Assembly (NCBI GenBank): GCA_914767715.1
Contig: OU612066.1
Span: 29,612,283-29,672,282 of the forward strand
DNA length: 60,000 bases
Direction: 5' to 3'
Source: Membranipora membranacea
Lineage: Eukaryota; Bryozoa; Gymnolaemata; Cheilostomatida; Membraniporidae
Shown: positions 43,371 to 56,499 of the stretch, piece by piece
How the letters are laid out: every line of letters starts with the position of its first letter
Position numbering within the stretch: position 1 is the stretch's first letter
Program-made: the position numbers and the translations under genes
The notes under the pieces: generated by a model
Told to the model about the DNA's origin: nothing
The model's database searches: none
What the model saw: the letters and a program-made list of their open reading frames with translations, nothing else

Positions 43371-45466
43371 CTTTTTTGCCTATAGACTGTGCAACCCATT
43401 AAAATCAATAACCCCACTCCGACACCGATAGCACCTCCAATAACTCCCCAGTCACTCCCATCTATACCAGTCTTTTTCGTAGTGGATTCTTGCTATAAAT
43501 ATAGAGCAACTGGTCAGAAAAATTGGTCCATGCTTTTTTAAAATTATACTGTGTTGATTTAAGAATGTTGGTTAAAATCACATAGACCTAGCACCCGACA
43601 CAACTTGAAAAATGGATGAAAAGCATGGCTGCGGTATCTGTTCCACTTTGCTCTTAGTTTGCAGGCAGGTAGGAGCACACTTGGGTGACCATTGAACCTT
43701 ATTGTGATAAAAACCAGGACACTCCCCTCTACTACATCAGATACCACAAACCATGTTTACAATTTCTCAGGAAAATTTATCTTTGTCTTTCGTACAGCTT
43801 ACCTTGGAATTTCCAGGACCAGCTGCAGCAGGCTGAAAGTCATCTCTATTATAGACTTGAGCCTTAGGTAGATCTGAATACAGCTCTAGGTCTATATCAT
43901 CTCCTAGTGTTCCCCTATCATTTAGCATGAGGATTAAATCTGGTACATTGGGAGAGTCCACCATCATATTCCATGAGACAGTTGTTAATCTGATACCACT
44001 GAAATATATAGACAAAGTAACAATCTTGTCCCTGTCCTCATAAATTTCACATGCCATCCATACAGTAAGGTAAGAGGTCACATACTTTTTCAGCTTAATA
44101 TTGTTTTTGTTTAGAGGAATATGATCAAATAAAGATACTATACTGTAGAGCTATTAAGTTTACAGTGAATTTACGGGGTCGCTCAGGTTGATCGAATCCT
44201 CGATAAAAGTACTGAGTGTCATGATTATTGCCCAGATCATCACCTCAACACGACTTCCCCTTCACAAATAAAAGCATTGTCAGTAAATTTTCAATGACAT
44301 AGATTTATGAGAGGGACAGTTTTTGTACTTACACAATATTTAGTTGCGAAAACTAGACAAATATATTGTATTATATTATATTGTAGATATATTGTACAGA
44401 ACCACTCACCTGTTGTTTCCTGCTTGACCGAGCTCTGAGCTTACTTCAGCAAACTTCAGAATTTTCACAGTAGCGTATGACTCTAGCGCACTCCTCACTG
44501 CTTTACCAATTATATCTAACTCGGGTTTGTCATCATAATGACCAAGGAAGACAACTTCAACCTTTATGTTATAATTACTATCAGTGTCCTTTCTTTGAAG
44601 CTTCACTAAAATAAGAAATAAAAGATCTTATAAAATATTGTAATATTTTGTTATCACCATCATATTATTGTATCTTTTCATGTGTGGAGGTGTGCGACTA
44701 ATAAAAGCATCAAATAATCCAGCTACACTCACCTGCTGTATGCTTATTCGTCGGCTGCCTGGTATTTTGGTCGCGAGTTACTGGTCTAGCTGTTATGGGC
44801 TTAACTGTGGATGTTGGTGCTGCTGTTGTGGTTGTGACGGTTGTTGGTGCCACAGTGGTTGTAGTTGTAGTTGATGTTGATGTTGATGTTGATGTTGATG
44901 TTGATGTTGATGTTGATGTTGATGTTGATGTTGATGTTGTTTTCTCAGTTGTGGTAGTTGCTTCTGTGGTTGTTGATGCTTTAGTTGTTGTACTTGGCAC
45001 AGTAGATGTTATAGTTGTGGGTTCCGCTGTTGTTGTGGTACATCGACCACAAGTCTTATCACACAAACTATTCGCAGTGGTTTGATTGTTTGTGCAGAAG
45101 TTCGAATTGGAGTTTATCCTGAATTGGCATAATGGAGATGAATCCTTACAGTCTTCTACAGTGTTCTGAGTAAAAACTCCCTGCTGGACATGAAAAATAA
45201 TTAATTCATTCACGGATAATATTAATAAAGTAGCTGCCAAGATAAGAAGAGAATTTCCATTATTTTATTATTCAACACCGGAGCCAATTTTTAGGGAGCG
45301 GATAAACATTTTTAATGAGACAATCTAAAATTAGTGTGATTGGAAAACAACAGAATGTTTTCTAACCAAATGAGAAACTCCTTATGATATGATGTGTGCT
45401 TAGGTGACTTACCTGTAAAACAATGGTAAGGGTGATAAACACAAAGCAACAACTTTTGTTGTTCAT
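43371..45466 (-). CDS. Mucin-like type I membrane protein with ShKT domain (3' end not placed)
   Basis: Exons, read leftward: 45466-45413, 45180-44733, 44605-44410, 43998-43803, 43492-43371, all with GT-AG junctions and continuous frame (about 338 codons before an unplaced last exon). Order: signal peptide MNNKSCCFVFITLTIVLQ; ShKT domain with six cysteines (CKDSSPLC ... CDKTCGRC); about 100-residue Thr/Ser linker including an (Ser-Thr)n run coded by a GATGTT-complement microsatellite; an unrecognised domain of about 125 residues (IKVEVVFLGHYDDKPELDII, LILMLNDRGTLGDDIDLELY); then a Gly-rich helix (GVIGGAIGVGVGLLILMGC) as transmembrane segment and YRQKR stop-transfer. Likely cell-surface glycoprotein. 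Shares ShKT and Thr-rich linkers with the ligand-like gene at 471-19,719 but not its MNNL modules. Confidence 0.75.
44870..44938. repeat. (GATGTT)n microsatellite inside coding exon
   Basis: About eleven near-perfect hexamer repeats. On the coding (minus) strand they encode alternating Ser-Thr, so expansion or contraction in steps of six changes linker length without a frameshift. Confidence 0.9.
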
Positions 45467-48380
45467 TGTAGATTGTAAAATTTTGACTCCTTCTAAGAAT
45501 ATAAAAATGCACTTCAAGGTAACTCAGAGAACTATGCAGAAGTGGTATGTGTGATCCTACAACCAACTCAGAAGACTTGAATAATCTCAAGCTTGAACAA
45601 ATATTTGCTCTGGCATTACCAACCTCTCAGTAATGATGATAAAATGCTAAACCGGAATGTTAGATAAAATGAAAATCATTAGTAAAACTTCAGGTCAGAT
45701 AAGCTAATTGAAGACAAATTGAAATGGAACAATTCATATCACGAATAAAATTGAAATTATGATTGATTTTGGCTGATGCAGACCAAACTTTATCTGAGTT
45801 ACAAGCACTATATATCTATCAATAAATACGACAAGAAAATAAGAGACCAGCAGAACCTCTGAAACAAGGAGGAAGCTGATATACATTCACTAAATTTTGT
45901 TCTTTATCATGAATCATGAGTGCTCAATGCTAAAAGTTTCAAATGTTAAACGAAGAAGTACAACAAATCATCTGATCAAAATTGAATTGATAAGGTAGGC
46001 TAGTAACCAAGAAATCACAATAATAATACATCTCATGCTTTTTTCCTGCGCCAACTTCAACCTTTTTAGTTGGTATTTTCTATCGTACAAATATTCTTTG
46101 CAAGAAAAATGTAAACCAATTTTCATTTTTCTTGCAGAATTGTGAATGCATCCAACGAAAAGTGGAAAATCACCAGTTAAAATTTGATGTATGGCCCACT
46201 CAGGTAGTCAGAATAAAAAGAATCATTATCTCCAATTGATCCATTGGGATGCTTAGTGGCAGAACTGGATGATGATCATAGATTTCGCCGATAGTTTTAT
46301 TTTTATGCACGAGAAGCTATGTAGGATTTTATGGACTGGATATGATAACCGTAAAGTACTCCAAATTACGAGTTTTTTTCGGAGTACTTCCTAATAACTT
46401 GAAGCCTGCCTGATGGAGAGCATTATTATTAAGTGTTCATGAGTATTCATATGTTTTTAATTATTCCTCAGAGAAGTAAACAAAAACAGAGCAATGGGTA
46501 CTGAGTTATAGTTCAAACCTGCAAATTTGCATACTATCTATTTCCGTATCAAACACCTCTGAGAGCTCATATATGAGCATTAGGTAGAGGTGCGCTATTT
46601 CACTTCGTCGCAGGGCTCTCCGTTATTGGACTATAAATGCTGGTAATGAAGTGTCATTACGAGTAATTTAATTTTTTCAAACCGGCTCTTATATTTAAAT
46701 CAAATTTTGATAACTGGAAGTAATATTGAGCGACCAAGATCAATTTTCATAGTTTCGTTTTTAAAAAAAACAACATGCTTGATTGAAAAATTTTGGTGTC
46801 TTTCATTTGTATAAAATGATAAAACTGCCATCTTCGCTGTATTGGTGTCAAACACAAGACTATGATATTTCCAGGTTGTGCAATACAGCGGTTCAACACG
46901 AACATGGCATCAAATCGTAACATAGGAAATTTTTTGACGGGTTACGTCAATTACTGATTTGCTGACTTATTCATTTGAAGAATAAGTTCATTGGGCAATT
47001 AAGGGAGTTCTTTGACTTGAGTTAACATTGCCATTGAGAGAAGCCAATGAATGGGATCAGGGAGGGTGGGATTATGATTTGTTTCGCTAATATGCATTAA
47101 GAGTTGTCTCTCCAAATAAAAATACTAGCCTAGGAGTTTTCACAACTATTTCTGTCATTTGAGAATTGTAGGTGTCCCTCCAAACAGTTTTAGCTGTCAA
47201 CAATAACATTGATCAAATCAATGACTAATGTTTTCACCTTTCTATGAAAAAATTGGTGGTGCAGAGACCATTTTTAACCTCCTTACTCTACAAGCTGCTG
47301 AATTTACAGGTATGTCAATGATTATAAAGTTGATTCCGTTGTACCATTGAGCAATTACTCCAAAGCAATGGTTTTATAAACCTAATTTCATGTCAAATGG
47401 AAAACTGGATAAATTCTAACATAAAATCAAGGAGTTACTTAGTTAGTAGCTCACTTTTAGCTAACTACTACTGTCTGTAACTACTACTACTACTGAGTGA
47501 AAGACTAGTTAGTGGCTGTTCTAATTCAAATTCAATTCGATAAAATCAGTAAGGATCATCTACTTCTAGGCCTAGCTAACTAAGTACTTCCAACTGCTTG
47601 CTAGATGAGGAGACTGTAGTCTAGAGTAGATTAGCTATCCCAGACTCAGTATGAGAAACATATAACTATGTACTCAGTGTGTGTGTGCAGTGATATTGAA
47701 TTTGAACTCTTCTTGTTCTGTATGATGAGTCACTGATGAGCATTTGAGCTTGAGGTCCCCTAAAAGGGTAGTTAGAAAGAAGGCCTAAATATAAATATAC
47801 ATTTATAATGAAATACTTAATAAATTTTATAATACAAACTACACTTTTAGGGGTCCCACTCCAATGTACTGCCCCTTGAAAGCAGTCACTCAATCAGTGG
47901 AAGAAATAGTTTGACAAGTGAACAAACCTCTAGACCTAGAGCATTTAAGCTACCCTTTTGCCAGGGCAGCACACAGACCAGGAGTTGAATAGATACCGCA
48001 ATTACCAAGGATTATATACATTCCAAGCAGCTGTAGTTATTGTAGCTCTACTTTGAAAATTTTGTATCCTTGCTAGTGTTTTTTCAAGTTTCGAGGTGAC
48101 TTTAGTGGTAAGGAATTTCCTCCTATAATCAAAAGATGGTAATGTTATAACCTGCAGAAATGGGAGATCTCCTCACTGTACTTGAACCAAGGAGTAAAGT
48201 TTACTCCTTGCTTGAACCGATTTGTACCTGCCTGTATGATTACAGAACTTGTGATGCTGATATTGTGATGCTGATATTGTGATACTTCGAACACAGTCCT
48301 TCTAAAAGAGAGTCTCTTCAGCCATCGTGCTCTGTACAGGAACCGTGCCATAAGTTACCTACAACAAAGATACTGACAAC
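45467..48380. other. Intergenic region upstream of divergent mucin-like gene and PDK
   Basis: AT-rich, no supported exon. It must contain both promoters since the genes are divergent, but no TATA box or other element can be assigned with confidence. A short inverted repeat (CAAGGAGTAAA / TTTACTCCTTG) lies about 180 bp before the PDK start; a similar one is in an intron at about 11,100. Confidence 0.5.
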
Positions 48381-51300
48381 ATGCCTTCAAAACTACTTCG
48401 AGCCATAGAGAGATACTCTCAGTATTATCCAACCTCTCTATCAATGCAGAATTTCATAGAATTCGGTGCACAAGCTAGCCATGGCAAATGTAAGTTACTG
48501 GTATACATTTTAATGAGTGTATTTTGTTACTAACACATCTACAAGAAAGAGAAAAACTTTTCCAGGCGTAGTACTCACTATCATCACCTGATCAATCAGC
48601 TCCATGCCAGCTTGCTATGCCTCTGCTATGTCTTCGTTCTTTGGAACAGACTGCAACTATTTGGCGGGTATTGGAGGCTGTCAAAATCATTGTGTAAAAA
48701 GTCGCAGAGATCATGGGAAACTTGTGTTATTGCCAATCACTTTATTTTATTGTATTTCATCACAACCTTAAATTGGTAACAAGTTTTCACAGACATGAAG
48801 TACAAAATAGCCAGATGGGATCACTTGTGTTATGCACCAAATAATTTGTGGGCTTAACCTTGTCATAATGACTGGTTTGTTTCCCCGCTCATGTTTTGTG
48901 TTGTGGTATTTTTAGTAACAGAGGGTGCTGCAGCTTGTGAAAAGACTTCCATGAGATTCCTGAAGAAGGAGATTCCGGTCAGGTTGGCTAATATATTAAA
49001 AGAACTGAATCACCTTCCAAAGCCTCTCCTAGTATCACCATCAATCAAACGCATCACTCAATGGTAAGTTACTTTTACATACTTTCAAAAATTAAATAAA
49101 CTTTAAATAATTAATCCACTTTCTATGTGAATGTACCCGGCTGACGCTTTCAAATTCTTCGTGATATCACTGACCAAATTATGTACAAACCAGAGATTAT
49201 ATGCTATTACTCTGTATCCTTTAAACCCCTAGATAGTTAACAAAACAACCCATCTAAGGTGTAAGAAAGTCGGTGTGAAAGCCTTAGCTTATTTGGTCTC
49301 AGTCAGTCTCATTCCAAGGCATAATCTGCAAAAGGTAAGAAAGGTTAAAGCACCATTTTACTAGCAGCATTTTCATGTTAACATGTATATATACATTACA
49401 TTGTATTATGCAGGTATCAGAAAAGCTTTGAGGATGTGATGGAGTTTGAGAAAGCTGAGGCTGCCGACAGAGCTAAACAGATCGAGTTTACAGAAGCTCT
49501 GGCATTTATAGCTAAACGCCATTCCAGTAAGTTAGCCATAGACATTGTCTATGAAGATAGCTCAAGGCTTTGTTGGAACTGTGCCAAACTAAAACTGACA
49601 GTTGATTGATGGTGTATAACATAAAATGCACTACATAATTCATTATTTGACCTTGGGGATAAAATGTTGGACAATTTTCATTGCCAAGTTTTGTCAGACC
49701 AAAACAAAAAAATATGTGGAAGGTACATATGTCATATGTGAAGAAAGGCCTTCCAAATAATCTAATGGGATATCACATCACAGAGAATGGATCCAAGGAT
49801 ATGTAGTTAATATGTGCTTTTCTTTACAAATCTTACTGATGTTTACTAGCAGGCTCATACCTGTAAAGCCAATCTACAGCAATCATATAGGCCTAGCCTC
49901 TTTTTTTCTATGGCAAGTAGAAGTTTCAAGGGCTAGTCAACCTAAAAGTTGCCTGTATCTACATAGAAAACCCAACAGCATAGACTATTCGTGTTTAGAG
50001 GTCGCCATCTATGTATCACATTTTAACACATATAGATGTTGTTGAGACGATGGCTGAGGGTGTTATGGAGTTCAGAGATGGACATAAGAATGACTTGGCC
50101 TCACATTACCAGATACAGTATTTCCTAGACAGGTTCTACATGAGCAGAATCAGTATTAGAATGCTCATCAACCAACACAGTAAGTAATAGGGAAGATTTT
50201 GAAACCTCTCAGAATGGTGTTAAAATTTGATCATGATGTCATAGGTTTCTTAAAACACATTTTTCTGTCTCTGCTAGTTACTATCTCTGACACAGTCCAC
50301 ACTAGTATATAAGAATATTTGGTGCTTAAATGTTTTCAGACACTGCATTTCCATGTTAGTTTTGAGATCGAGCTGAGGCTAATTAAAAGGGTCTTCGAGC
50401 TATGGGAATGCCTCTGAGCTCGAGCTGAGCTCAAAGGTTCAGCTCGCACTTAACGACCCACGTTAGAGCGAGCTGATGTGGCCGAACTGTTAGCAACAAA
50501 GGCTCTGAAGCGGGAGGCTTTTTTTTCTCAGCTCCATCATGGAAATGGCTGCATATTTTGAGATCGAGCCAAGAGGTGGCAGCTCAGCTCGATCTAGGCC
50601 GACCTCGAAATTAACATGGAAACATGGTGGTTGTGTTGTAAAACAATATCTATAAGAGAAAGGTTTCTTCCTTGTATAGATAAAAATCAGCTCAAAGTTT
50701 GGATGAAGAAGTTCCCATTCTCATTATCATAAATAATTGCTATTTTATGATAAGCTCGCCAAGATAATCTTGTGCGCATCAATGAGTTCGTTCAAGGTCA
50801 AACAATTTGATTGGATATGACGGCCATAATTACCTGATTGACCTGAAGTGTATCTTTGTATCAGTGTATATTTAGGAATTAGCTCTGACCAATGAACTCC
50901 CTCATTGCTCTGACAATTTTATCTTAGTTAGAGTGTGAATATAATATAAACACTGTTTATATGCTAGTTCTGTATATTATATGCTATATGAGCTATTTCC
51001 TCCAGAATGATTTAGCAGAAAGTCAACTTCCTCAACATAACTCTTATTATTGTCTCATTTATAGCTTTGTTATTTGGGGATGACCTACCTAGATCGCCCA
51101 CACATATAGGTGCTATAGACCCTATATGTGATGTACTTAGTGTGGCCGAGGATAGCTATGAGAATGCCAGATTCCTGTGTGAGCAGTATTACATGGCCGC
51201 CCCTCCAGTCGAGTATGAGACCATCAACTGTAAGTGACCCACATTTCTGAATCATTTGATGGGATTATGTGAGATGTTGTTTTCAAATCTGCTAAATAAA

Positions 51301-54300
51301 GTGTTTTGAGATTATAAACAAGTTGATTATGAGTTGATGAAAGTAACTCTCCAATTATTTTCACCTAAGATAGTTGGTAAACAATGTAACCATGCAGATC
51401 TATGGATTTGACTTGTGCGGTAAAGACTACCTTGTCTTGACAATGCATTGAGATAGTTAGATGAACTTCTGAGTGCTTTATTTGTGACCAATATGACAAG
51501 CCTGATATTTCCGTCTTGTCTTTTTATGGTCCTGAGGTATCTAAATATATAACAATTGTTTCATGTTGAGAATAGTTTTATCCATGACTATTTAGAGAGG
51601 TGCCTGGAAGGTCACCTTATATTCACTTAATACAGGAGTCCTATGGACAGAGGCTCTTTCCTAAGGTATATGTACACCTTACAAGAAAAAACTGTTTAGG
51701 TTGTTCAGCTTCAATTTTAAAGCTATATATTACTCAAAAACTTTTTGCATCCTTTCCTTGCAGCAGATGTGTGTTTGTGATAAAAATAATTAAATCAATC
51801 AAGGCATCAAAACTTGTGTGTGCTTATACATCTAGATGTTTGATTTCTTTTGCACAGCATGCTCCAACGAGGATAACAAACCTATCACTCTCGTCTACGT
51901 ACCGGCCCATCTCTACTACATACTTTTTGAAGTTATGAAGGTATGTTGTTTACATTATGAAATGTGTACTAAATATGTAAGTAAGCTCTATGTACTAAGT
52001 AATGCCTTGAATGGATTTAACCTGAATCCCATAGGTACATACATACATACAAGTAACTAGGTTAGGATGCTGAACTGATTAAACCTACTTAACTGGAGGG
52101 TATAAGTGTGCTTTTTTCTTTGATACATTGCTTCGTAACATCAGATGCGTTGATTTTTAAACTACTGATAGCTGTGTTAAGTGTTAAAGAATCGAAGAAA
52201 AGTTAAGAAGAGGATGATGTTGATGAACATTGCTCTTTCTGTATGGGTAATATGGCTAAATGTAGCTACGGATCTGGAAATTCACACCGTGAAAAATCTA
52301 CGACTGATGTGTAAAATAGCATGACCGTCAGTCTGTTAAGCCTAAGAAACAAACTTGAAGAATAACCAATCACACTTTTTCATCAGTTAATGTGGTCATA
52401 TGTTTGTTTGGTCATCAGTATTATTCATGTGGTCATCAGTTTATGTGGTCACAGAGTAAGGATATCCTTATTCTGTGATGTGGTCATCATTTCATGATGT
52501 CATCAGTTCATGATGTCACCAGCTCACTTGATTGTGCTTACTTGTGATTATGATAGCCTCTCTGGACAAGCTTGTTGAGACAGCTAACTTTATGACTCCT
52601 AGGACATATGGTATTATGGTTTTTTAGCAATATCTGATTGTTTTAGAATGCGATGAGAGCCGTGGTTGAGACATGTCAAGCTAACGATATCATCGATGAC
52701 CACTTCCCTCCTATCAAGGTGCTCATATGTAAAGGACAGGAAGATGTACTGATCAGGATCAGCGACAGGGGTGGAGGAATACCCCGGAGTCAGACCAACA
52801 TGCTGTTCAACTACATGTTCTCAACAGCTCCCAGACCAAATATGCAGAGTGGCTCGACAAGTGCGCCACTGGTATGTAGTGCAGAGTTTGAGATAGATTT
52901 GCTGGTTGTTCCAACATAACTCATTGTGCCGTCGCTCTAGTAGCCATAATTAGGCTGAATCCTATGTGTTCTCTGCCTGTGAGGCCCACGATCACAGAAG
53001 TACTTTCACCTTGTTGCATTATTCCATTCACATGATATTGTTTTGACAAGCAGTCATATATTTGCTACATCAAAAGTTGATGTCGAAAATAATATACCAT
53101 TGTGATTTTTCATCAGCTGGCCAAGGATCATGAAGCTTTGGTATGATTTTTTCTCCACCACAATGCTTTATTTTTAGTATAGTTGCATCATGTTAACTAA
53201 ATGCCAATCAACTTAATTTATTTTATTGTAAGACAGGGACTTACTTATTTTAACGAATTTGGACGCTACAACTTTTTTAAGACATGCAGCATGGTGCTTG
53301 CTATTTATAATACTGCCACAAATACTCACTGCTGTCTTATGCACACGCCCACATTTTTTTGTGGTTATGTGACAAGGCTGTGTCTAATGTTCAAAAATAC
53401 TAGAAATTCCCAAAGTAAACTTATTCGCTTTTCAACCATTCTACATATCCTTGTACTGACGCGTCACATTCTACATATCCTTGCACTGACGCGTCACATT
53501 CTACATATCCTTGTACTGACGCGTCACATTCTACATATCCTTGTACTGACGCGTCACATTCTACATATCCTTGTACTGACGCGTCATATTCTACATATCC
53601 TTGTACTGACGCGTCATATTCTACATATCCTTGTACTGACGCGTCATATTCTACATATCCTTGTAATGACACGTCACATTCTACATATCCTTGTACTGAC
53701 GCGTCACATTCTACATATCCTTGCACTGACGCGTCACATTCTACATATCCTTGTACTGACGCGTCACATGTAATTCTACATATCCTTGTACTGACGCGTC
53801 ACATTCTACATATCCTTGTACTGACGCGTCACATTCTACATATCCTTGTACTGACGCGTCATGTTCTACATATCCTTGTACTGACGCGTCATATTCTACA
53901 TATCCTTGTACTGACGCGTCACATTCTACATATCCTTGTACTGACGCGTCACATTCTACATATCCTTGCACTGACGCATCACATTCTACATATCATTGCA
54001 CTGGCGCGTCACATGTAATTTCAAAATTACCCTAACAGTGGAGTGGCCTTTTATTTTATTGTAACTAATTGCATGTCATTAATGTCGCATCTTAATTCTG
54101 TTTTCTGTTCCCATCACATTTCAGGCCGGATATGGATATGGTTTGCCCGTTTCTCGTCTCTATGCCCGATATTTTCATGGAGATCTGAATGTATCTACCA
54201 TTGATGGCTACGGAACAGATGCTATGATAACACTGAAGGTTTGTAAATGATGATTACGAATAGTTTTTGGGACGCTAATGATTGGCTCGGGTAACTGAAC

Positions 54301-54899
54301 ACTATATCTTGGCTGCAGTGTGGTTTACGGCAGTGACCCTTCTGTATATAGAAACTGAATTCTTTTGTCACTTTAAATGGGAATGAAAAGGAGATCGGGT
54401 AAGTATAAATTCTTTTGAATGGAAGGGGAATGTATTCCTAATAATTATCTCTTTGCATTGAATCATAAGAACAGGTTTGCTTGTCCTTTCTCCATGAGTA
54501 GATAACTTCAATGTTTCGTGTCCATAAAAATATAAATGAGTAGTTTTTTATGTTTTTGATCGTCTCATTATCATACTATTAATATATTTTATATAAGTAA
54601 GAGCATAGGTTGTATGTAACAGTGTTAATACTGGCTGTGCTATGCAGGCTATTTGAATATTAAACCGAACAACATACTGATTGACTCACATAACTGCTAT
54701 GGGAGTTGCAATTATAACCCTATGTTATGTGGGTTTAAAATTTACATTCTTATTTTTCTAGTTGCTGTCGAGTGAGGCTAATGAACTGCTGCCTATATAC
54801 AACGCTACCACTTCCAAACAATACAGTAATACTTCGCCAGTAGCTGATTGGTCCAGTCCATTCACATCTCGATATGGTAGCAGAGATCAAGCAACCTGA
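48381..54899 (+). CDS. PDK: Pyruvate dehydrogenase kinase (PDK), mitochondrial
   Basis: Exons 48381-48489, 48916-49063, 49414-49526, 50036-50179, 51065-51229, 51858-51940, 52647-52871, 54125-54238, 54762-54899 give 412 residues, the usual PDK length. It phosphorylates and switches off the E1-alpha subunit of the pyruvate dehydrogenase complex in the mitochondrial matrix. Seen: [11 protein letters not shown] at about 161-171 (conserved regulatory-domain motif); N-box KNAMRA with Asn255; G1 box SDRGGGIP with Asp294; MYSTAPRP-like ATP lid (FSTAPRP); G2 box GYGYGLP at 331-337; C-terminal DW pair at 396-397. YYMAAPP and the STAPRP/GYGYGLP context separate it from BCKDK. All key residues are intact. 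Which vertebrate PDK1-4 it matches cannot be told; an early animal probably has a single ancestral form. Confidence 0.95.
50340..50630. mobile_element. MITE, CATGGAAAC family, in PDK intron 4
   Basis: Ends TTTCCATGTTAGTTTTGAGA and its imperfect complement (CTCGAAATTAACATGGAAA). Rich in GAGCTGAGCTC-like blocks; best-preserved member of the family seen here. Confidence 0.65.
52390..52520. repeat. GTGGTCATCAGTT-type short tandem repeats with a 28-bp palindrome
   Basis: About six degenerate copies of (G/T)TGGTCATCAGTTTATG; inside lies a near-perfect palindrome at 52,450-52,477 (CACAGAGTAAGGAT / ATCCTTATTCTGTG, two mismatches). In intron 6 of PDK. Confidence 0.6.
53438..54014. repeat. 30-bp minisatellite, 19 copies, in PDK intron 7
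   Basis: Unit ATTCTACATATCCTTGTACT plus GACGCGTCAC. Eleven copies from 53,438, a short CATGTA break near 53,768, then eight more from 53,773. Copies differ by single changes (Tgt/Tgc, CAC/CAT). Each holds the perfect palindrome TGACGCGTCA. Because 30 is divisible by three, long spurious ORFs appear on both strands. Confidence 0.95.
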
Positions 54900-56499
54900 T
54901 CTGTTAGGCTGTACCTGAGCAGAATATTATATAACATATAACCATCAATTCAGGGACATACTAAAAATATTACTCAATATCTTAGCTGGTTTCCACTTCT
55001 AATCCCCTGAACATGTCTATTCAGACGCAAATATATTATGAATTCGTTTGGGACAGGCGCTGTTCTTACATTGTATGAATCATTGTATTAATACCAGTTA
55101 GGTGAGCTGTCTTCAAGGTTGTGTTGCCAATGTGTCGGTTCTGCCAACCAGATCCCGCGCTACGGCTAATGTTGGTGCGCTATACCATTCTTTAAAAAAA
55201 CATTCGTTAAGCTTATCTGAAATCACAGATACTGATTTTTCTAAACAAATCAAAAGAGTTTCTATTTTTCTTGAAATGATACATAACTTGCAAGTATGAA
55301 TGGTCACCTTAGTTGTATAATGTTGCAAAAGTTCTGGTTGGCTTTTGTTATATGAGATATTTTTGGTGCAAAATAGCAGCTGCATTTTCATTACACCATA
55401 CAATCAATAAACTATCATGCAATAGAGTATTGATATTATATATAGCAATTTACTGTGTAATATATCCATTTAAAATAATGAATGAGAAGATTTGTTTATG
55501 CGTCAAATCACAAATACCTCTCGGATATAAATTCATGCCAGTAGTATTATTTGATGATCGGCAGTTTTTGTTCATGCTTTCAAAACAATAAGGAAAGTTA
55601 CTGGCTAGTATAGGCTGTGTTAGAGAGCTGTAACTCCTTTGGCTTTCTACGTTAAGTATCACTGATACAGTATTATGTCTCTGTGGGTAGTACTTGGAGA
55701 AATTACTAAGTTATCCAAATTATTTATGGCAATGCCTCAGATATCATTAGGAGTTTTCTGCTCATACTCTGGGAAACCCTTCCAAAACCTATTGGCCAAT
55801 CAGCTCCCTTTTCAAAGTGAAAGTGAAACTACAAACCTGATCAATTACAATAAGAAATTAGTGTTGGAGAAAGAGACAAGTTGTGGGAAGGAAAAGTGCC
55901 AGACTCCTAGTGAGTGAAACCTTTAGTGCTTAGATACTGACTAAATTACTTGCATAGCTTATATCATGATATAGTTGTAATGAAAGGTCAAGTAAAGTTG
56001 GGGCAGGCTCTCCAAACATTGCATTTGCATGCCCATTTGGAATTCTCTTTGCAGCTGTCTTATGTTTTTTACCAATAATTTGTTTTCACTTCAGGTCCAG
56101 TTTTGGTTGCATTACTCATCGCAAATGAATACTACTTATTCCAGCTACTGAATTGAAGAGAAGCTTGATGAGCAGAAAACTAAAGCTTTGCTGGGTAATA
56201 TCAAATGAATCCAGATAATCCAATTGCTCCCTGATTGTTACAGTCTTCTTCTAATTGTGACCAATTACTTAGACTCCTTGGTGTGACCATATACAGACTT
56301 TCCAATCCTAGGATATCTTTGGTGCCTGGCCAGGTAGGGTGAGCAAATCTACTGTTGTGACATCCCGTATCAACTCCTCTATCAATTATCGATTTCCCCC
56401 AAGCAGTGGCATTGACAAGTTCATGCATTCGATACACGCAGTCATCATGACAGGTGATAGTCCTGTTGACTATCCAACTTTTGTTTCAATATAGGACTC
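54900..56499. other. Spacer between PDK and LYRM1
   Basis: PDK 3' UTR and LYRM1 leader. An AATAAA at 55,406-55,411 may end the PDK transcript. ORFs at 55,102-55,299 and 55,675-55,917 have no recognised similarity. A splice-acceptor-like TTCAATATAG at 56,485-56,494 suggests LYRM1 has an upstream untranslated exon. Confidence 0.5.

Noticed and set aside
53201-53773. 190-codon ORF with a ten-residue [10 protein letters not shown]-type repeat, and minus-strand partners at 53,421-53,971
   Set aside because: Products of a 30-bp minisatellite whose period is divisible by three; both strands stay open by chance, and the array sits inside a PDK intron.
53438-54014. CRISPR-like array
   Set aside because: The units are contiguous with no unique spacers, and the host DNA is plainly animal nuclear; it is a minisatellite.
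48381-54899. Branched-chain ketoacid dehydrogenase kinase (BCKDK)
   Set aside because: The 412-residue length, DRGGGIP, STAPRP, GYGYGLP and C-terminal DW pair fit PDK better than BCKDK.
56220-56300. LINE-like RLLGVTIYRLSNP peptide on the plus strand
   Set aside because: Too short, with stops nearby and no flanking RT motif or target duplication.
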